Below, piece after piece: positions 5,705 through 12,656 of a stretch of DNA of 12,656 bases; within the stretch, counting starts at the first letter, position 1; the number at the start of each line of letters is the position of its first letter. Made by a program: the position numbers and the translations under genes. The notes beneath the pieces are model-generated. The model saw nothing but the letters and a program-made list of their open reading frames with translations, was not told the origin of the DNA and did no database searches. The stretch is from Xanthobacteraceae bacterium. GTDB taxonomy: Bacteria; Pseudomonadota; Alphaproteobacteria; Rhizobiales; Xanthobacteraceae. The stretch covers positions 1-12,656 of the forward strand of contig JASHWN010000372.1 in NCBI GenBank assembly GCA_030044035.1, read 5' to 3'.

Positions 5705-5732
5705 ATCCTCACCCGCGAAGCGGGGGGAGGAT
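5705..5732 (-). repeat. Hairpin between fba and the ThiE-like gene, overlapping its ribosome site
   Basis: On the minus strand ATCCTCCCCCCGC pairs with GCGGGTGAGGAT around loop TTC, with one mismatch/bulge. The GAGG in the 3' arm is the best Shine-Dalgarno for the ATG at 5698. It looks like a decayed member of the CCTCCCCCGC-type palindromes, such as the one in tkt. In mRNA it would hide the ribosome site unless ribosomes finishing fba open it. Confidence 0.6.
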
Positions 5733-5738
5733 AGGCGC

Positions 5739-6764
5739 TCACGCCGCCTTGCGTTCCAGGTCGGCTTTCCATTGGCCGAGGCTGGCGAGGCCGTTCATCA
5801 TGGCGCGGTGGTTGAAAGCGCGCTGCGCGGCGGCGACGTTTTCCGGCTTGCCGGACCACACCGTCTGCGGTGCGTGCTGCAGCGCGCGGCCGTAGGAGAA
5901 CGACAGCTGCCAGGGCAGCGGACCCATGCGGTGCATGGCGTCGAGATGCGCGGTCGCATCCTCGTCGGACTGGCCGCCGGACAAAAACGCGATGCCGGGC
6001 AAGGCGGCCGGCACGCTGGCTTTGAGCACGCGCAGCGTCTTTTCCGCGACTTCCTCGACCGACGCGCGCTTGCCTGATTTCTTGCCCGGCACCACCATGT
6101 TGGGCTTGAGCACGATGCCTTCGAGCGCGACGCTCTGATAGTAAAGCTGCTCGAACACGGTCTTGAGCACCCACTCGGTGATCACGGCGCAGCGGTCGAT
6201 GTCGTGGCCGCCGTCCATCAGCACTTCCGGCTCGACGATCGGCACGATGGCTTGGTCCTGACACAGCGCGGCGTAGCGGGCGAGCGCATGCGCGTTGGTC
6301 AGGATGCCGGCGTAGCTCGGAATGTCGGCGCCGATGTCGATCACCGCGCGCCACTTGGCGAACTTGGCGCCGAGCCCGCGATATTCGACAAGGCGCTCGC
6401 GCAGCCCATCAAGGCCTTCGGTGATGACTTCGCCCGGCCGGAACGGCAGCGGCTTGGTGCCCTTGTCGACCTTGATGCCGGGGAGCGAGCCGGCCTTTTC
6501 GATCAGCTTGACCAGCGGCGTGCCGTCCTTGGCGTTCTGCCGGATGGTCTCGTCGTAGAGGATGACGCCGGCAATGTATTTCGACATCGCCTCGGTCGAG
6601 CGGAACAGGAGCTCGCGATAGTCGCGCCGGTTGTCCGGCGTCGACGGCACGCCGATGGCGTCGAAGCGCTTGCCGATGGTGCCGGTCGATTCGTCGGCCG
6701 CCAGGATGCCGCGTCCCGGCGCCGTCATCGCTGCGGCGACTTTGTGCAGTTGCTCAAGGTTCAT
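5739..6764 (-). CDS. fba: Class I fructose-bisphosphate aldolase
   Basis: The protein has 341 residues. Class I (Schiff-base) residues are all visible: D24 in LAADEST, K99 in GIKVDKGTKPL, K137 in GAKFAKWR, E178 in PIVEPEV, the Schiff-base lysine K220 in IVLKPNMV, SGG at 262-264 and R293 in YGRALQ. It has no class II zinc site. Reaction: reversible cleavage of fructose 1,6-bisphosphate to glyceraldehyde 3-phosphate and dihydroxyacetone phosphate in the cytoplasm; it can also act on sedoheptulose bisphosphate. GGAGG lies about 5 nt before the ATG. It follows pgk with 53 nt between and reads in the same direction, so it belongs to the tkt-gap-pgk-fba run. The family resembles eukaryotic aldolases, and fba class I here is full length. 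Confidence 0.96.
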   Translation of the reverse strand: MNLEQLHKVAAAMTAPGRGILAADESTGTIGKRFDAIGVPSTPDNRRDYRELLFRSTEAMSKYIAGVILYDETIRQNAKDGTPLVKLIEKAGSLPGIKVDKGTKPLPFRPGEVITEGLDGLRERLVEYRGLGAKFAKWRAVIDIGADIPSYAGILTNAHALARYAALCQDQAIVPIVEPEVLMDGGHDIDRCAVITEWVLKTVFEQLYYQSVALEGIVLKPNMVVPGKKSGKRASVEEVAEKTLRVLKASVPAALPGIAFLSGGQSDEDATAHLDAMHRMGPLPWQLSFSYGRALQHAPQTVWSGKPENVAAAQRAFNHRAMMNGLASLGQWKADLERKAA

Positions 6765-6793
6765 CGCGCCCTCCTGCGAGACATGCCGACATT

Positions 6794-6819
6794 ATAGCAT
6801 CATCGGTCATAGCATCATC
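6794..6819. repeat. 11-bp direct repeat at the pgk stop codon
   Basis: ATAGCATCATC occurs at 6794-6804 and again at 6809-6819, 15 bp apart start to start. The second copy overlaps the pgk stop (6818-6820). It looks like a recent small tandem duplication; no function can be claimed. Confidence 0.7.
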
Positions 6820-8017
6820 AGTCTTGGACCATCAGCACCTTGACGCCGGGCAGCGTCTTGCCTTCGAGCGATTCCAGGAACGCGCCGCCGGCGGTTGAGA
6901 CATGGGTGAGGCGGTCGAGCACGCCGGCGACGTTGAGCGCCGCCACGGTGTCGCCGCCCCCGGCAAAGCTGATGAGCTTTTTCGCCGCGGTGAGTTCCGC
7001 CACCGCCTCGGCAACCTCGGTGGTGCCGTTGTCGAACGGCTCGATCTCGAAGGCGCCGAACGGGCCGTTCCACACCAGCGTCTTGGCGCGGGCCAGCACC
7101 GAGACGACGTGCTCGACGCTGCGCGGACCGATGTCGAGGATCATGTCGGCCGGGCCGACCGCATCGACACCGACGACACGGGTCGGCACATGCGCCGCGA
7201 GTTTTGGCGCCACCACCGCATCGACCGGCAGCACGATCTCGCGATGCCGCGCCGCGGCCTTGGCGAGGATGTCGCGGGCCTGCGGCATGAGGTCGTTCTC
7301 GGTGAGCGATTTGCCGATCGGCTTGCCCTGCGCGGCGAGGAACGTGTTGGCCATGCCGCCGCCGATGATCAGCGTCTCGACCTTGCCGAGCAGGTGGCCG
7401 AGCAGGTCGAGCTTGGTGGAAATCTTGGCGCCGCCGACGATGGCGGCGACCGGATGTTGGGGCGTCTCGAAGGCTTTCGCCAGCGCATCGAGCTCCGCCT
7501 TCATGGCGCGGCCCGGATAGGCCGGCAGCTTTCCTTCCGTCACGATCCCGGTAATGGAAGCGTGGGCGCGGTGCGCCGCCGAAAACGCCTCCTCGACGAA
7601 GATGTCGCCGAGCGTTGCGAGTTGCTTGGCGAAATTCTTGTCGTTGTTTTCTTCCTCGGCGTGGAAGCGGGTGTTCTCCAGGCAGAGAATGTCGCCGTTC
7701 TGCATCGCCGAGACAGCGGCCTGCGCTTTCGGACCGACGCAATCTTCGGCGAACGCCACCGGCTGCTTGACGATGCGCGCCACTTCGGCCGCCACCGGGC
7801 GGAGCGAGTGGCTCGGGTCAAACCCCTTCGGCCGATTGAGATGCGATAGCAAGATCACCTTGCCGCCTTTGTCGGCGAGCTCGGTGATGGTCGGAGCGGC
7901 TTCCTCGATGCGGGTCGCATCGGTGATGTTGCCGTCGGCCATCGGCACGTTGAGGTCGACGCGCACGAGCACGCGCTTGCCCGTCACATCGGCATCGTCG
8001 AGGCTGCGGAAACGCAT
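6818..8017 (-). CDS. pgk: Phosphoglycerate kinase
   Basis: The protein has 399 residues, the normal bacterial length. N-domain (substrate) motifs are VRVDLNVP (18-25), SHLNRPKG (58-65), LENTRFH (113-119) and AFSAAHRAH (144-152). C-domain (nucleotide) motifs are GGAKISTKLDLL (195-206), IIGGGMANTFL, WNGPFGAFE and FAGGGDTVAAL. Reaction: 1,3-bisphosphoglycerate + ADP to 3-phosphoglycerate + ATP, reversible. One oddity: residues 142-143 are Glu-Glu where the family normally has Asn-Asp or similar before AF. It stands 100 nt behind gap, a gap with no hairpin terminator, so co-transcription is likely. The Shine-Dalgarno before ATG 8017 is weak. Confidence 0.96.
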   Translation of the reverse strand: MRFRSLDDADVTGKRVLVRVDLNVPMADGNITDATRIEEAAPTITELADKGGKVILLSHLNRPKGFDPSHSLRPVAAEVARIVKQPVAFAEDCVGPKAQAAVSAMQNGDILCLENTRFHAEEENNDKNFAKQLATLGDIFVEEAFSAAHRAHASITGIVTEGKLPAYPGRAMKAELDALAKAFETPQHPVAAIVGGAKISTKLDLLGHLLGKVETLIIGGGMANTFLAAQGKPIGKSLTENDLMPQARDILAKAAARHREIVLPVDAVVAPKLAAHVPTRVVGVDAVGPADMILDIGPRSVEHVVSVLARAKTLVWNGPFGAFEIEPFDNGTTEVAEAVAELTAAKKLISFAGGGDTVAALNVAGVLDRLTHVSTAGGAFLESLEGKTLPGVKVLMVQD

Positions 8018-8117
8018 GACAGGCGCGGCTCTACATCAACTTCACAAACAGGGGTCGCTTCGCGCCGTTGTTCTCTGATCGCTTTCGGTCGTCGCCCATT
8101 GTCATTTTTAGTTCGCT

Positions 8118-9125
8118 TCAGCCCAGTTTGCCCATCGCCACCGCGGTATCGACCATGCGGTTGGAGAAGCCCCATTCGTTGTCGTACCACGACATCACGC
8201 GCACGAACGTGCCGTCCATGACCTTGGTCTGGTCCATGTGGAAAACGCTGGAATGCGGATCGTGGTTGAAGTCGCTGGAGACGTTGGGCGCGTCGGTGTA
8301 GCCGAGGATGCCCTTGAGCTGCTGCTCGGCGGCGCGCCTGACCGCGGCGTTGATCTCGTCCTTCGAGGTCGCGCGCTTGGCGACGAACTTGAAATCGATC
8401 ACCGAGACGTTCGGGGTCGGCACGCGGATCGAAACGCCGTCGAGCCGGCCGGCGAGCTCGGGCAGCACCAGGCCGACTGCTTTGGCGGCCCCGGTCGAAG
8501 TCGGAATCATGTTCGCCGCCGCGGCGCGGGCGCGATAGAGGTCCTTGTGCACCTGATCGAGCGAGGGCTGATCGTTGGTGTAGGAGTGAATCGTCGTCAT
8601 GAAGCCTTTGTCGATGCCGACCGCGTCGTTGAGCACCTTGGCGACCGGGGCGAGGCAGTTGGTGGTGCAGGAGGCGTTGGAGACGACGGTGTGCGCCTTC
8701 TCGAGCTTGTCGTGGTTGACGCCGTAGACCACGGTGAGGTCGGCGCCGTCGGCCGGCGCCGAAACCAGCACGCGCTTGGCGCCGGCTTTCAGATGCGCGG
8801 CGGCTTTTTCCTTCGAGGTGAAAATGCCGGTGCATTCCAGCGCGACGTCGATGCCGAGCTCTTTCCAGGGCAGCTGCGCCGGGTCCTTGATCGCCGTGAC
8901 CTTGATGGCGCCGTTGCCGCAATGGATGGTGTCGCCCTTGACCGTCACCTCGCCGGGGAAGCGGCCGTGCACGGTGTCGTAGCGCAAGAGGTGCGCGTTG
9001 GTCTCGACCGGGGCGAGATCGTTGACGGCGACGACCTCGATATCGTCGCGGCCGGCCTCGACCACGGCACGCAAGGTGTTGCGGCCGATGCGGCCGAATC
9101 CGTTAATCGCAACGCGTACGGACAT
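8118..9125 (-). CDS. gap: Glyceraldehyde-3-phosphate dehydrogenase, type I
   Basis: The protein has 335 residues. The Rossmann opening is [12 protein letters not shown] (5-16). The catalytic motif is [12 protein letters not shown] with C153, and its helper histidine is H180 in [10 protein letters not shown]. The acidic residue in VNDLAP (D36) is the one that usually favours NAD. The [20 protein letters not shown] and [12 protein letters not shown] segments are family-typical. Reaction: glyceraldehyde 3-phosphate + phosphate + NAD(P)+ to 1,3-bisphosphoglycerate, reversible. Cofactor choice is not settled by sequence alone. It lies 105 nt behind tkt with only a weak GC hairpin between and has GGGAG before its ATG, so it is likely in the same transcript but may also have its own promoter in that AT-richer gap. 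Confidence 0.96.
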   Translation of the reverse strand: MSVRVAINGFGRIGRNTLRAVVEAGRDDIEVVAVNDLAPVETNAHLLRYDTVHGRFPGEVTVKGDTIHCGNGAIKVTAIKDPAQLPWKELGIDVALECTGIFTSKEKAAAHLKAGAKRVLVSAPADGADLTVVYGVNHDKLEKAHTVVSNASCTTNCLAPVAKVLNDAVGIDKGFMTTIHSYTNDQPSLDQVHKDLYRARAAAANMIPTSTGAAKAVGLVLPELAGRLDGVSIRVPTPNVSVIDFKFVAKRATSKDEINAAVRRAAEQQLKGILGYTDAPNVSSDFNHDPHSSVFHMDQTKVMDGTFVRVMSWYDNEWGFSNRMVDTAVAMGKLG

Positions 9126-9230
9126 GAACTGCTCCCGGAGTTATTCCTGTGCCTTAAAACCGCGGCTTAATCCAACATTTCTACTCGCTTTATTTAACGG
9201 CAATAACAGCCGGCACAAGTCCGGCGCCGC

Positions 9231-11345
9231 TCAGCGCGCGTGCTTGAGCGCCGCCTCGGCCACCGCCTCGGGCGTGATGCCGAACGCCTTGTACAGATCC
9301 TTATACGGCGCGCTGGCGCCGAACCCGGTCATGCCGACGAAAACGCCGGCCGAGCCGATGATGGCGTCCCAGCCTTGGCGGATGCCGGCCTCGACCGCGA
9401 CGTTAACCCTGGCCTGGCCGATGATCGCGGCGCGTTTGTCGGCCGGCGCTGCCGCAAAGAGTTCGAAGCACGGCACCGAAACCACGCGCGCCGAAATTTT
9501 TTGCTCGGCGAGCAGCCTCTTGGCTGCGACCGCGATGGCGACCTCCGAGCCGGTGGCGAACAACGAAACCCTCACCCTACCCTCCCCCGCTTGCGGGGGA
9601 GGGTAGGGTGAGGGCTCAGCGGCGACCAGCTCGTAGGCGCCGAGCGCGCAGCGATTGTGCTCGTCGAAGCCTTGGCGCAGCTGCGGGGTGTTCTGCCGGG
9701 TCAGCGCCAGCACGCTCGGGCCGCTGCGGCTTTGCAACGCGAGCTGCCAGCATTCGGCGGTCTCGACAGGATCGCACGGCCGAAACACTTTCAGATTCGG
9801 GATGGCGCGCAACGCGGCGAGATGCTCGACCGGCTGATGCGTCGGGCCGTCTTCGCCCAGCCCGATCGAATCGTGGGTCATCACGTGAACGACACGCAGA
9901 CCCATCAGCGCCGCCAGGCGAATCGCCGGCCGGCAATAATCCGAGAACACCAGGAACGTGCCCGAATACGGCATGATCCCGCCATGCAGCGCCATGCCGT
10001 TCATGGCGGCGGCCATGGCGTGCTCGCGCACGCCGTAATGAATGAAGCGGCCGGCGTAATCGGCGGCGCTCAGCACGTGCATGGCCTTGGTGCGGGTATT
10101 GTTGGAGCCGGTGAGATCGGCCGAACCGCCGACCATTTCGGGCAGCGCCGCGGTGAGCCCTTCGAGCGCGAATTCCGACGCCGCGCGGGTGGCGACCTCC
10201 TTGGGCGCCTGCGCGAGCTTCTGCTTCAATTCGTGGACCGCCGCGGCGAGTTTCTTCTCCGGCAGCTCGCCGTTGCTGCGGCGCTCGAATTCGGCGCGTT
10301 TTTCGGCCGGCAAAGCGGCGAGCCGTGCCTGCCAGGCCAAGCGAGCCGGCCGGCCGCGCTCGCCGGCGGCGCGCCATTGCGCGCGGATCGCCGGCGGAAT
10401 CTCGAAGGCCGGCGCGCTCCAGCCGAGTTTTTGCCGTGCCGCGGCGACCTCTTCGGCGCCGAGCGCCGCGCCGTGCGCCTTTTCGGTGCCGCCCTTGTTG
10501 GGCGCACCGAAGCCGATCGTGGTGCGGCAGGCGATCAGCGAGGGGCGCTCGGATTTTTTGGCCGCTTCGAGCGCCGCGGCGATCGCCGCCGGATCGTGGC
10601 CGTCGATGCGGCTTGCCGCCCAGCCGGCCGATTCGAAGCGCTTGACCTGATCGACGGAGTCGGTGAGCGCCAGCGGGCCGTCGATCGAGATGCCGTTGTC
10701 GTCGAACAGCACGATGAGCTTTTTCAGCTTCAAGTGCCCGGCGAGCGCGATCGCCTCCTGGCTGATGCCCTCCATCAGATCGCCGTCGGAGGCGAGCACA
10801 TAGGTGAAGTGATCGACGAGTGCGCCGCCGAACTCGGCGGCGAGATGACGCTCGGCGATCGCCATGCCGACCGCATTGGCGAGCCCTTGGCCGAGCGGAC
10901 CCGTGGTCGTCTCGACACCCGGCGTGTGGCCGTGTTCGGGATGGCCGGGCGTGAGCGAGCCCAGTTGGCGGAAGCGCTTGATCTCCTCGATCGTCATCTT
11001 CTCGTAGCCGAGCAGATGCAGCACCGCGTAGAGCAGCATCGAGCCGTGGCCGGCGGAGAGCACGAAGCGGTCGCGGTCCGGCCATTGCGGATCGGCCGGA
11101 TCGAATTTCAGAAAGCGTGTGAACAAGACGGTGGCGATATCGGCCGCGCCCATCGGCAGGCCGGGATGGCCGGATTTGGCTTGCTCGACCGCGTCCATCG
11201 CCAGCGCGCGGATGGCGTTGGCCATGTGGTCGTGTTCTCCCGCGCGCGCGCTCAAATCCGGCGCGGCGGCCGCGGCTGCAGCGACGCGAGAGGGTTGGGC
11301 GAGTGTTTGGGCGCTCGCCGCGACAATGCGGTCCGGCTTGATCAT
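9231..11345 (-). CDS. tkt: Transketolase with an in-frame palindromic-repeat insertion
   Basis: From ATG 11345 the protein has 704 residues, longer than the usual 660-670. Motifs: SGHPGLPMG (H60), ThDP/Mg site SDGDLMEG (186-193) with N217 in [10 protein letters not shown], catalytic glutamate E441 in [14 protein letters not shown], and [16 protein letters not shown] (490-504). Reaction: two-carbon ketol transfer between sugar phosphates in the pentose phosphate and Calvin pathways. Two features explain the extra length. An Ala-rich N-terminal extension of about 40 residues precedes [13 protein letters not shown], where the family normally begins. About 15-16 residues at 577-592 ([15 protein letters not shown]) are encoded by a palindromic repeat. 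A GTG at 11357 is an alternative start; neither has a clear Shine-Dalgarno. It is the first gene of the minus-strand cluster. Confidence 0.95.
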   Translation of the reverse strand: MIKPDRIVAASAQTLAQPSRVAAAAAAAPDLSARAGEHDHMANAIRALAMDAVEQAKSGHPGLPMGAADIATVLFTRFLKFDPADPQWPDRDRFVLSAGHGSMLLYAVLHLLGYEKMTIEEIKRFRQLGSLTPGHPEHGHTPGVETTTGPLGQGLANAVGMAIAERHLAAEFGGALVDHFTYVLASDGDLMEGISQEAIALAGHLKLKKLIVLFDDNGISIDGPLALTDSVDQVKRFESAGWAASRIDGHDPAAIAAALEAAKKSERPSLIACRTTIGFGAPNKGGTEKAHGAALGAEEVAAARQKLGWSAPAFEIPPAIRAQWRAAGERGRPARLAWQARLAALPAEKRAEFERRSNGELPEKKLAAAVHELKQKLAQAPKEVATRAASEFALEGLTAALPEMVGGSADLTGSNNTRTKAMHVLSAADYAGRFIHYGVREHAMAAAMNGMALHGGIMPYSGTFLVFSDYCRPAIRLAALMGLRVVHVMTHDSIGLGEDGPTHQPVEHLAALRAIPNLKVFRPCDPVETAECWQLALQSRSGPSVLALTRQNTPQLRQGFDEHNRCALGAYELVAAEPSPYPPPQAGEGRVRVSLFATGSEVAIAVAAKRLLAEQKISARVVSVPCFELFAAAPADKRAAIIGQARVNVAVEAGIRQGWDAIIGSAGVFVGMTGFGASAPYKDLYKAFGITPEAVAEAALKHAR
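9569..9614 (-). repeat. 46-nt perfect palindrome (type E) inside tkt
   Basis: 22 nt on each side (9569-9590 and 9593-9614) are exact reverse complements around loop TT. The core is CCTCCCCCGC/GCGGGGGAGG with outer CCCTCACCC/GGGTGAGGG. It is fully open in the tkt frame, reading as a Pro-rich then Gly/Arg-rich peptide. The position falls between AYELVAAE and [11 protein letters not shown], a loop where other transketolases have only a few residues. Confidence 0.9.
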
Positions 11346-11408
11346 GGGACTGGCCACGCGCGGCTTTTTTGAAGCGAACGGCCGCGGTCACGCGAAGACT
11401 AAAGGGCA

Positions 11409-11436
11409 CAGATAGCATTGCAGCCCCTTGAGTCAA
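11409..11436 (-). promoter_or_regulatory. Sigma70-like promoter for tkt
   Basis: On the minus strand TTGACT (-35, 11436-11431), a 16-nt spacer and TATCTG (-10, 11414-11409) with an extended TGC just upstream of the -10. Transcription would start near 11402, giving a leader of about 55 nt before ATG 11345. It is the best promoter-like sequence in the window and is correctly placed for the central-metabolism cluster. No start-site data. Confidence 0.5.
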
Positions 11437-11497
11437 TTACGCGCCGCGCTGCCGTCCGCGTCATACACAGGCGCGCCGCATTCCGCGCCGCTAGACG

Positions 11498-11527
11498 TTG
11501 ACGCTCAATCTCGATGCGACGTAAGCT
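11498..11527 (+). promoter_or_regulatory. Possible promoter for DUF4164-zapA
   Basis: TTGACG (11498-11503) and TAAGCT (11522-11527) are separated by 18 nt and lie about 60 nt before the DUF4164 start. The -10 is poor. It would be back-to-back with the tkt promoter, the two -35 boxes about 60 bp apart. Confidence 0.3.
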
Positions 11528-11590
11528 TCCGGCAATAAATCTCTGCCGTGCCACAATTTTCGTCATGAGTGCGGACGTGGAGATCGGCCC

Positions 11591-11869
11591 ATGAGCGACA
11601 CCGATTCGATCGAGGCGGCGAGCCGGCGCCTGGCGCTGGCGCTCGACGCGCTCGATGCCGCGGCCGAGCACCGCCGCGACGCCGCCAAGAGCGAAGCGGC
11701 GCTGTCGGCGCAGCTCCACGCGCTCGGCAACGACCGGGCGCGGCTCGCCGGCGAGCTCGACCACGCCATCGCCCGCTCGCGCGCGCTCGAGGCCGCCAAC
11801 CGCGAAGTGGCGCAGCGCCTCGCCCGGGCGATCGACACCGTGCGCGGCGTTCTCGCCGACGAGGAATGA
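11591..11869 (+). CDS. DUF4164-type small coiled-coil protein
   Basis: The protein has 92 residues and is almost entirely one long heptad-patterned helix (about residues 6-88), rich in Ala, Glu, Arg and Leu, with no Cys, signal peptide or membrane segment. GGAG (11579-11582) lies 8 nt before the ATG. Size, coiled-coil character and position just before zapA and divergent from tkt match the DUF4164 gene of Hyphomicrobiales; the family assignment is from memory of this gene order. Function unknown; its neighbour suggests a cell-division or envelope-related structural role. The gap to zapA holds a large palindromic element, so the two may be expressed unequally. Confidence 0.7.
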   Translation: MSDTDSIEAASRRLALALDALDAAAEHRRDAAKSEAALSAQLHALGNDRARLAGELDHAIARSRALEAANREVAQRLARAIDTVRGVLADEE

Positions 11870-11898
11870 CGTGCAGCAGGGCCGATCGCTTCCCACAG

Positions 11899-12024
11899 CC
11901 GCTCGTCCCCGCGAGGGGTCCCCATCGCGCTCGCGCGATGGGGTGCCCCGTTGCGGGGACCCAGCGGGTTTGCGGTCAGGGGTGAGAACGCGATCTGGAT
12001 TCCCGCTTGTGCGGGAATGAGCGG
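11899..12024 (+). repeat. Type-D bipartite element enlarged by a nested palindrome, before zapA
   Basis: The ends are CCGCTC (11899) and GAGCGG (12024). Left hairpin: GTCCCCGC (11905-11912) pairs with GCGGGGAC (11953-11960). Inside its loop GGGG (11915-11918) pairs with CCCC (11946-11949), enclosing a perfect 11-bp stem CCCCATCGCGC/GCGCGATGGGG (11920-11943). Right hairpin: ATTCCCGC (11999-12006) pairs with GCGGGAAT (12011-12018) around TTGT. CCCAG (11960-11964) and CTGG (11995-11998) flank the spacer as in the 4960-5031 copy. It ends 35 nt before the zapA start. Confidence 0.85.
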
Positions 12025-12059
12025 AATTGGCTGAACCGATTTACACCAGCGGAGCTGCG

Positions 12060-12443
12060 ATGTCCCAGGTCAGCGTCACCATCAACGGCCGCCAATTCCG
12101 CATGGCGTGCGAGGACGGTCAGGAAGGCCATCTGATGAATCTGGCCCGCGATCTCGATACCCGGATCGAGGGCTTGCGGGCGAAATTCGGCGAGATCGGC
12201 GACACGCGGCTCACCGTCATGGCGGCGCTGACCATTGCCGATTCGCTGGCCGAAACCGCGGCGCGCCTCAAGCGGCTCGAGGACGAGCTCGCCGCGCTGC
12301 AGAACGCGCGCGCCGACGCGCTCAAGTTCGACAAGGCCGCGCGCGCCGCCATCACCAACGCGCTCAACGCCGCCGCCGAACGCATCGAGAGCATCACCGC
12401 CAAGCTCAAGCAGCCGCTCGGCGGCGGCGTGCCGTTAGGATAG
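12060..12443 (+). CDS. zapA: Cell division protein ZapA
   Basis: The protein has 127 residues. It opens with the ZapA beta-strand pattern QVSVTINGRQFRMACEDGQE followed by HLMNLARDLDTRI, then a long coiled coil (about 55-117). Known role: a tetramer that cross-links FtsZ filaments and helps assemble the Z-ring at midcell. ATG 12060 is chosen because GGAG (12051-12054) precedes it by 5 nt and MSQVSVTING is the normal N-terminus; an upstream TTG frame from 12027 would add 11 unrelated residues. The C-terminus is Gly-rich (LGGGVPLG). Confidence 0.9.
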   Translation: MSQVSVTINGRQFRMACEDGQEGHLMNLARDLDTRIEGLRAKFGEIGDTRLTVMAALTIADSLAETAARLKRLEDELAALQNARADALKFDKAARAAITNALNAAAERIESITAKLKQPLGGGVPLG

Positions 12444-12462
12444 CTCCGAAGGTCGATACCTC

Positions 12463-12618
12463 ATGCAAAAGCGCATTTGGCTCGGAGTCTTGATCGGCTC
12501 CGTCATTGGCGGATTCATTCCCGACCTGTGGGGAGCCGACTTGTTTTCTTACTCATCGGTGCTGCTCAGCACCGTCGGCGCGCTCGCCGGATTGTGGCTG
12601 GGCTACAAGATGAGTTAG
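12463..12618 (+). CDS. Small two-helix membrane protein (51 residues)
   Basis: ATG 12463 to TAG 12618. The protein begins MQKRIWLG. Helix 1 is about residues 6-20 (WLGVLIGSVIGGFIP) and helix 2 about 31-48 (SSVLLSTVGALAGLWLGY), with small-residue GxxxG-like patterns and a short DLWGADLF turn. The positive N-terminus predicts an inner-membrane hairpin with both ends in the cytoplasm. The start lies 19 nt after the zapA stop; AAGG (12449-12452) lies 10 nt before the ATG. Spacing suggests co-transcription with zapA. I do not recognise a named family; the GIGG/GLWLG style resembles small glycine-rich membrane proteins. Confidence 0.65.
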   Translation: MQKRIWLGVLIGSVIGGFIPDLWGADLFSYSSVLLSTVGALAGLWLGYKMS

Positions 12619-12656
12619 CCGCGCACCGCCAAATCAGGACATTAGCGGCGGATCAT

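Noticed and set aside
9657..11372. 571-residue plus-strand ORF
   Set aside because: Complete shadow of transketolase; composition is that of a reverse-complement frame and no recognisable motif is present.
12027..12059. Upstream TTG start for zapA
   Set aside because: Adds 11 residues not typical of ZapA; the ATG at 12060 has a well-spaced GGAG.
12444..12656. 6S RNA (ssrS), which often lies near zapA
   Set aside because: Only 19 nt separate zapA from the next gene and 38 nt remain after it, with no long bulged hairpin. It may lie beyond the window.

Overview
The window is a GC-rich piece of an alphaproteobacterial chromosome, most likely Hyphomicrobiales (Bradyrhizobium/Rhodopseudomonas/Xanthobacteraceae-like). 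Three things suggest this: the gene set tkt-gap-pgk-fba followed by a ThiE-like gene, the divergent DUF4164-zapA pair beside tkt, and the many short palindromic elements in and between genes. No tRNA, rRNA, CRISPR array or transposase gene was seen.

Layout. Positions 1-1024 (minus) hold a persulfide dioxygenase-rhodanese fusion whose C-terminal end runs off the window. Positions 1086-1861 hold a short FUSC-type membrane protein gene between palindromic repeat elements. Positions 2095-3047 (plus) hold a CspA-type cold-shock gene with a strong terminator hairpin, then two small hypothetical genes. A repeat at 3059-3141 separates these from a long minus-strand cluster. In transcription order the cluster is transketolase (tkt), glyceraldehyde-3-phosphate dehydrogenase (gap), phosphoglycerate kinase (pgk), class I fructose-bisphosphate aldolase (fba), a ThiE/TenI-like protein, an exported Sel1-repeat protein and an RNase T2. 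Divergently on the plus strand from 11591 lie a DUF4164 coiled-coil protein, ZapA and a 51-residue two-helix membrane protein.

Function. tkt, gap, pgk and fba carry the interconversion of sugar phosphates and trioses (lower glycolysis/gluconeogenesis, pentose phosphate pathway and, if present, the Calvin cycle). A good sigma70-like promoter lies upstream of tkt. The last three genes of the run, ThiE-like, Sel1 and RNase T2, are tightly spaced (ATGA overlap, then 39 nt) but have no obvious metabolic link to the enzymes. DUF4164 and ZapA are small coiled-coil proteins; ZapA acts at the FtsZ ring.

The most notable signal is the repeat content. At least five types of short palindromic element occur in 12.6 kb. 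Two lie inside coding sequence in frame: a 72-bp bipartite element within the signal-peptide region of the Sel1 protein, and a 46-nt near-perfect palindrome in the C-terminal third of transketolase. A second copy of the 72-bp type, enlarged by a nested palindrome, sits between DUF4164 and zapA. Three other types share CGTAG/CTACG ends and a TTCGCT-like core, which suggests a common mobilising mechanism.
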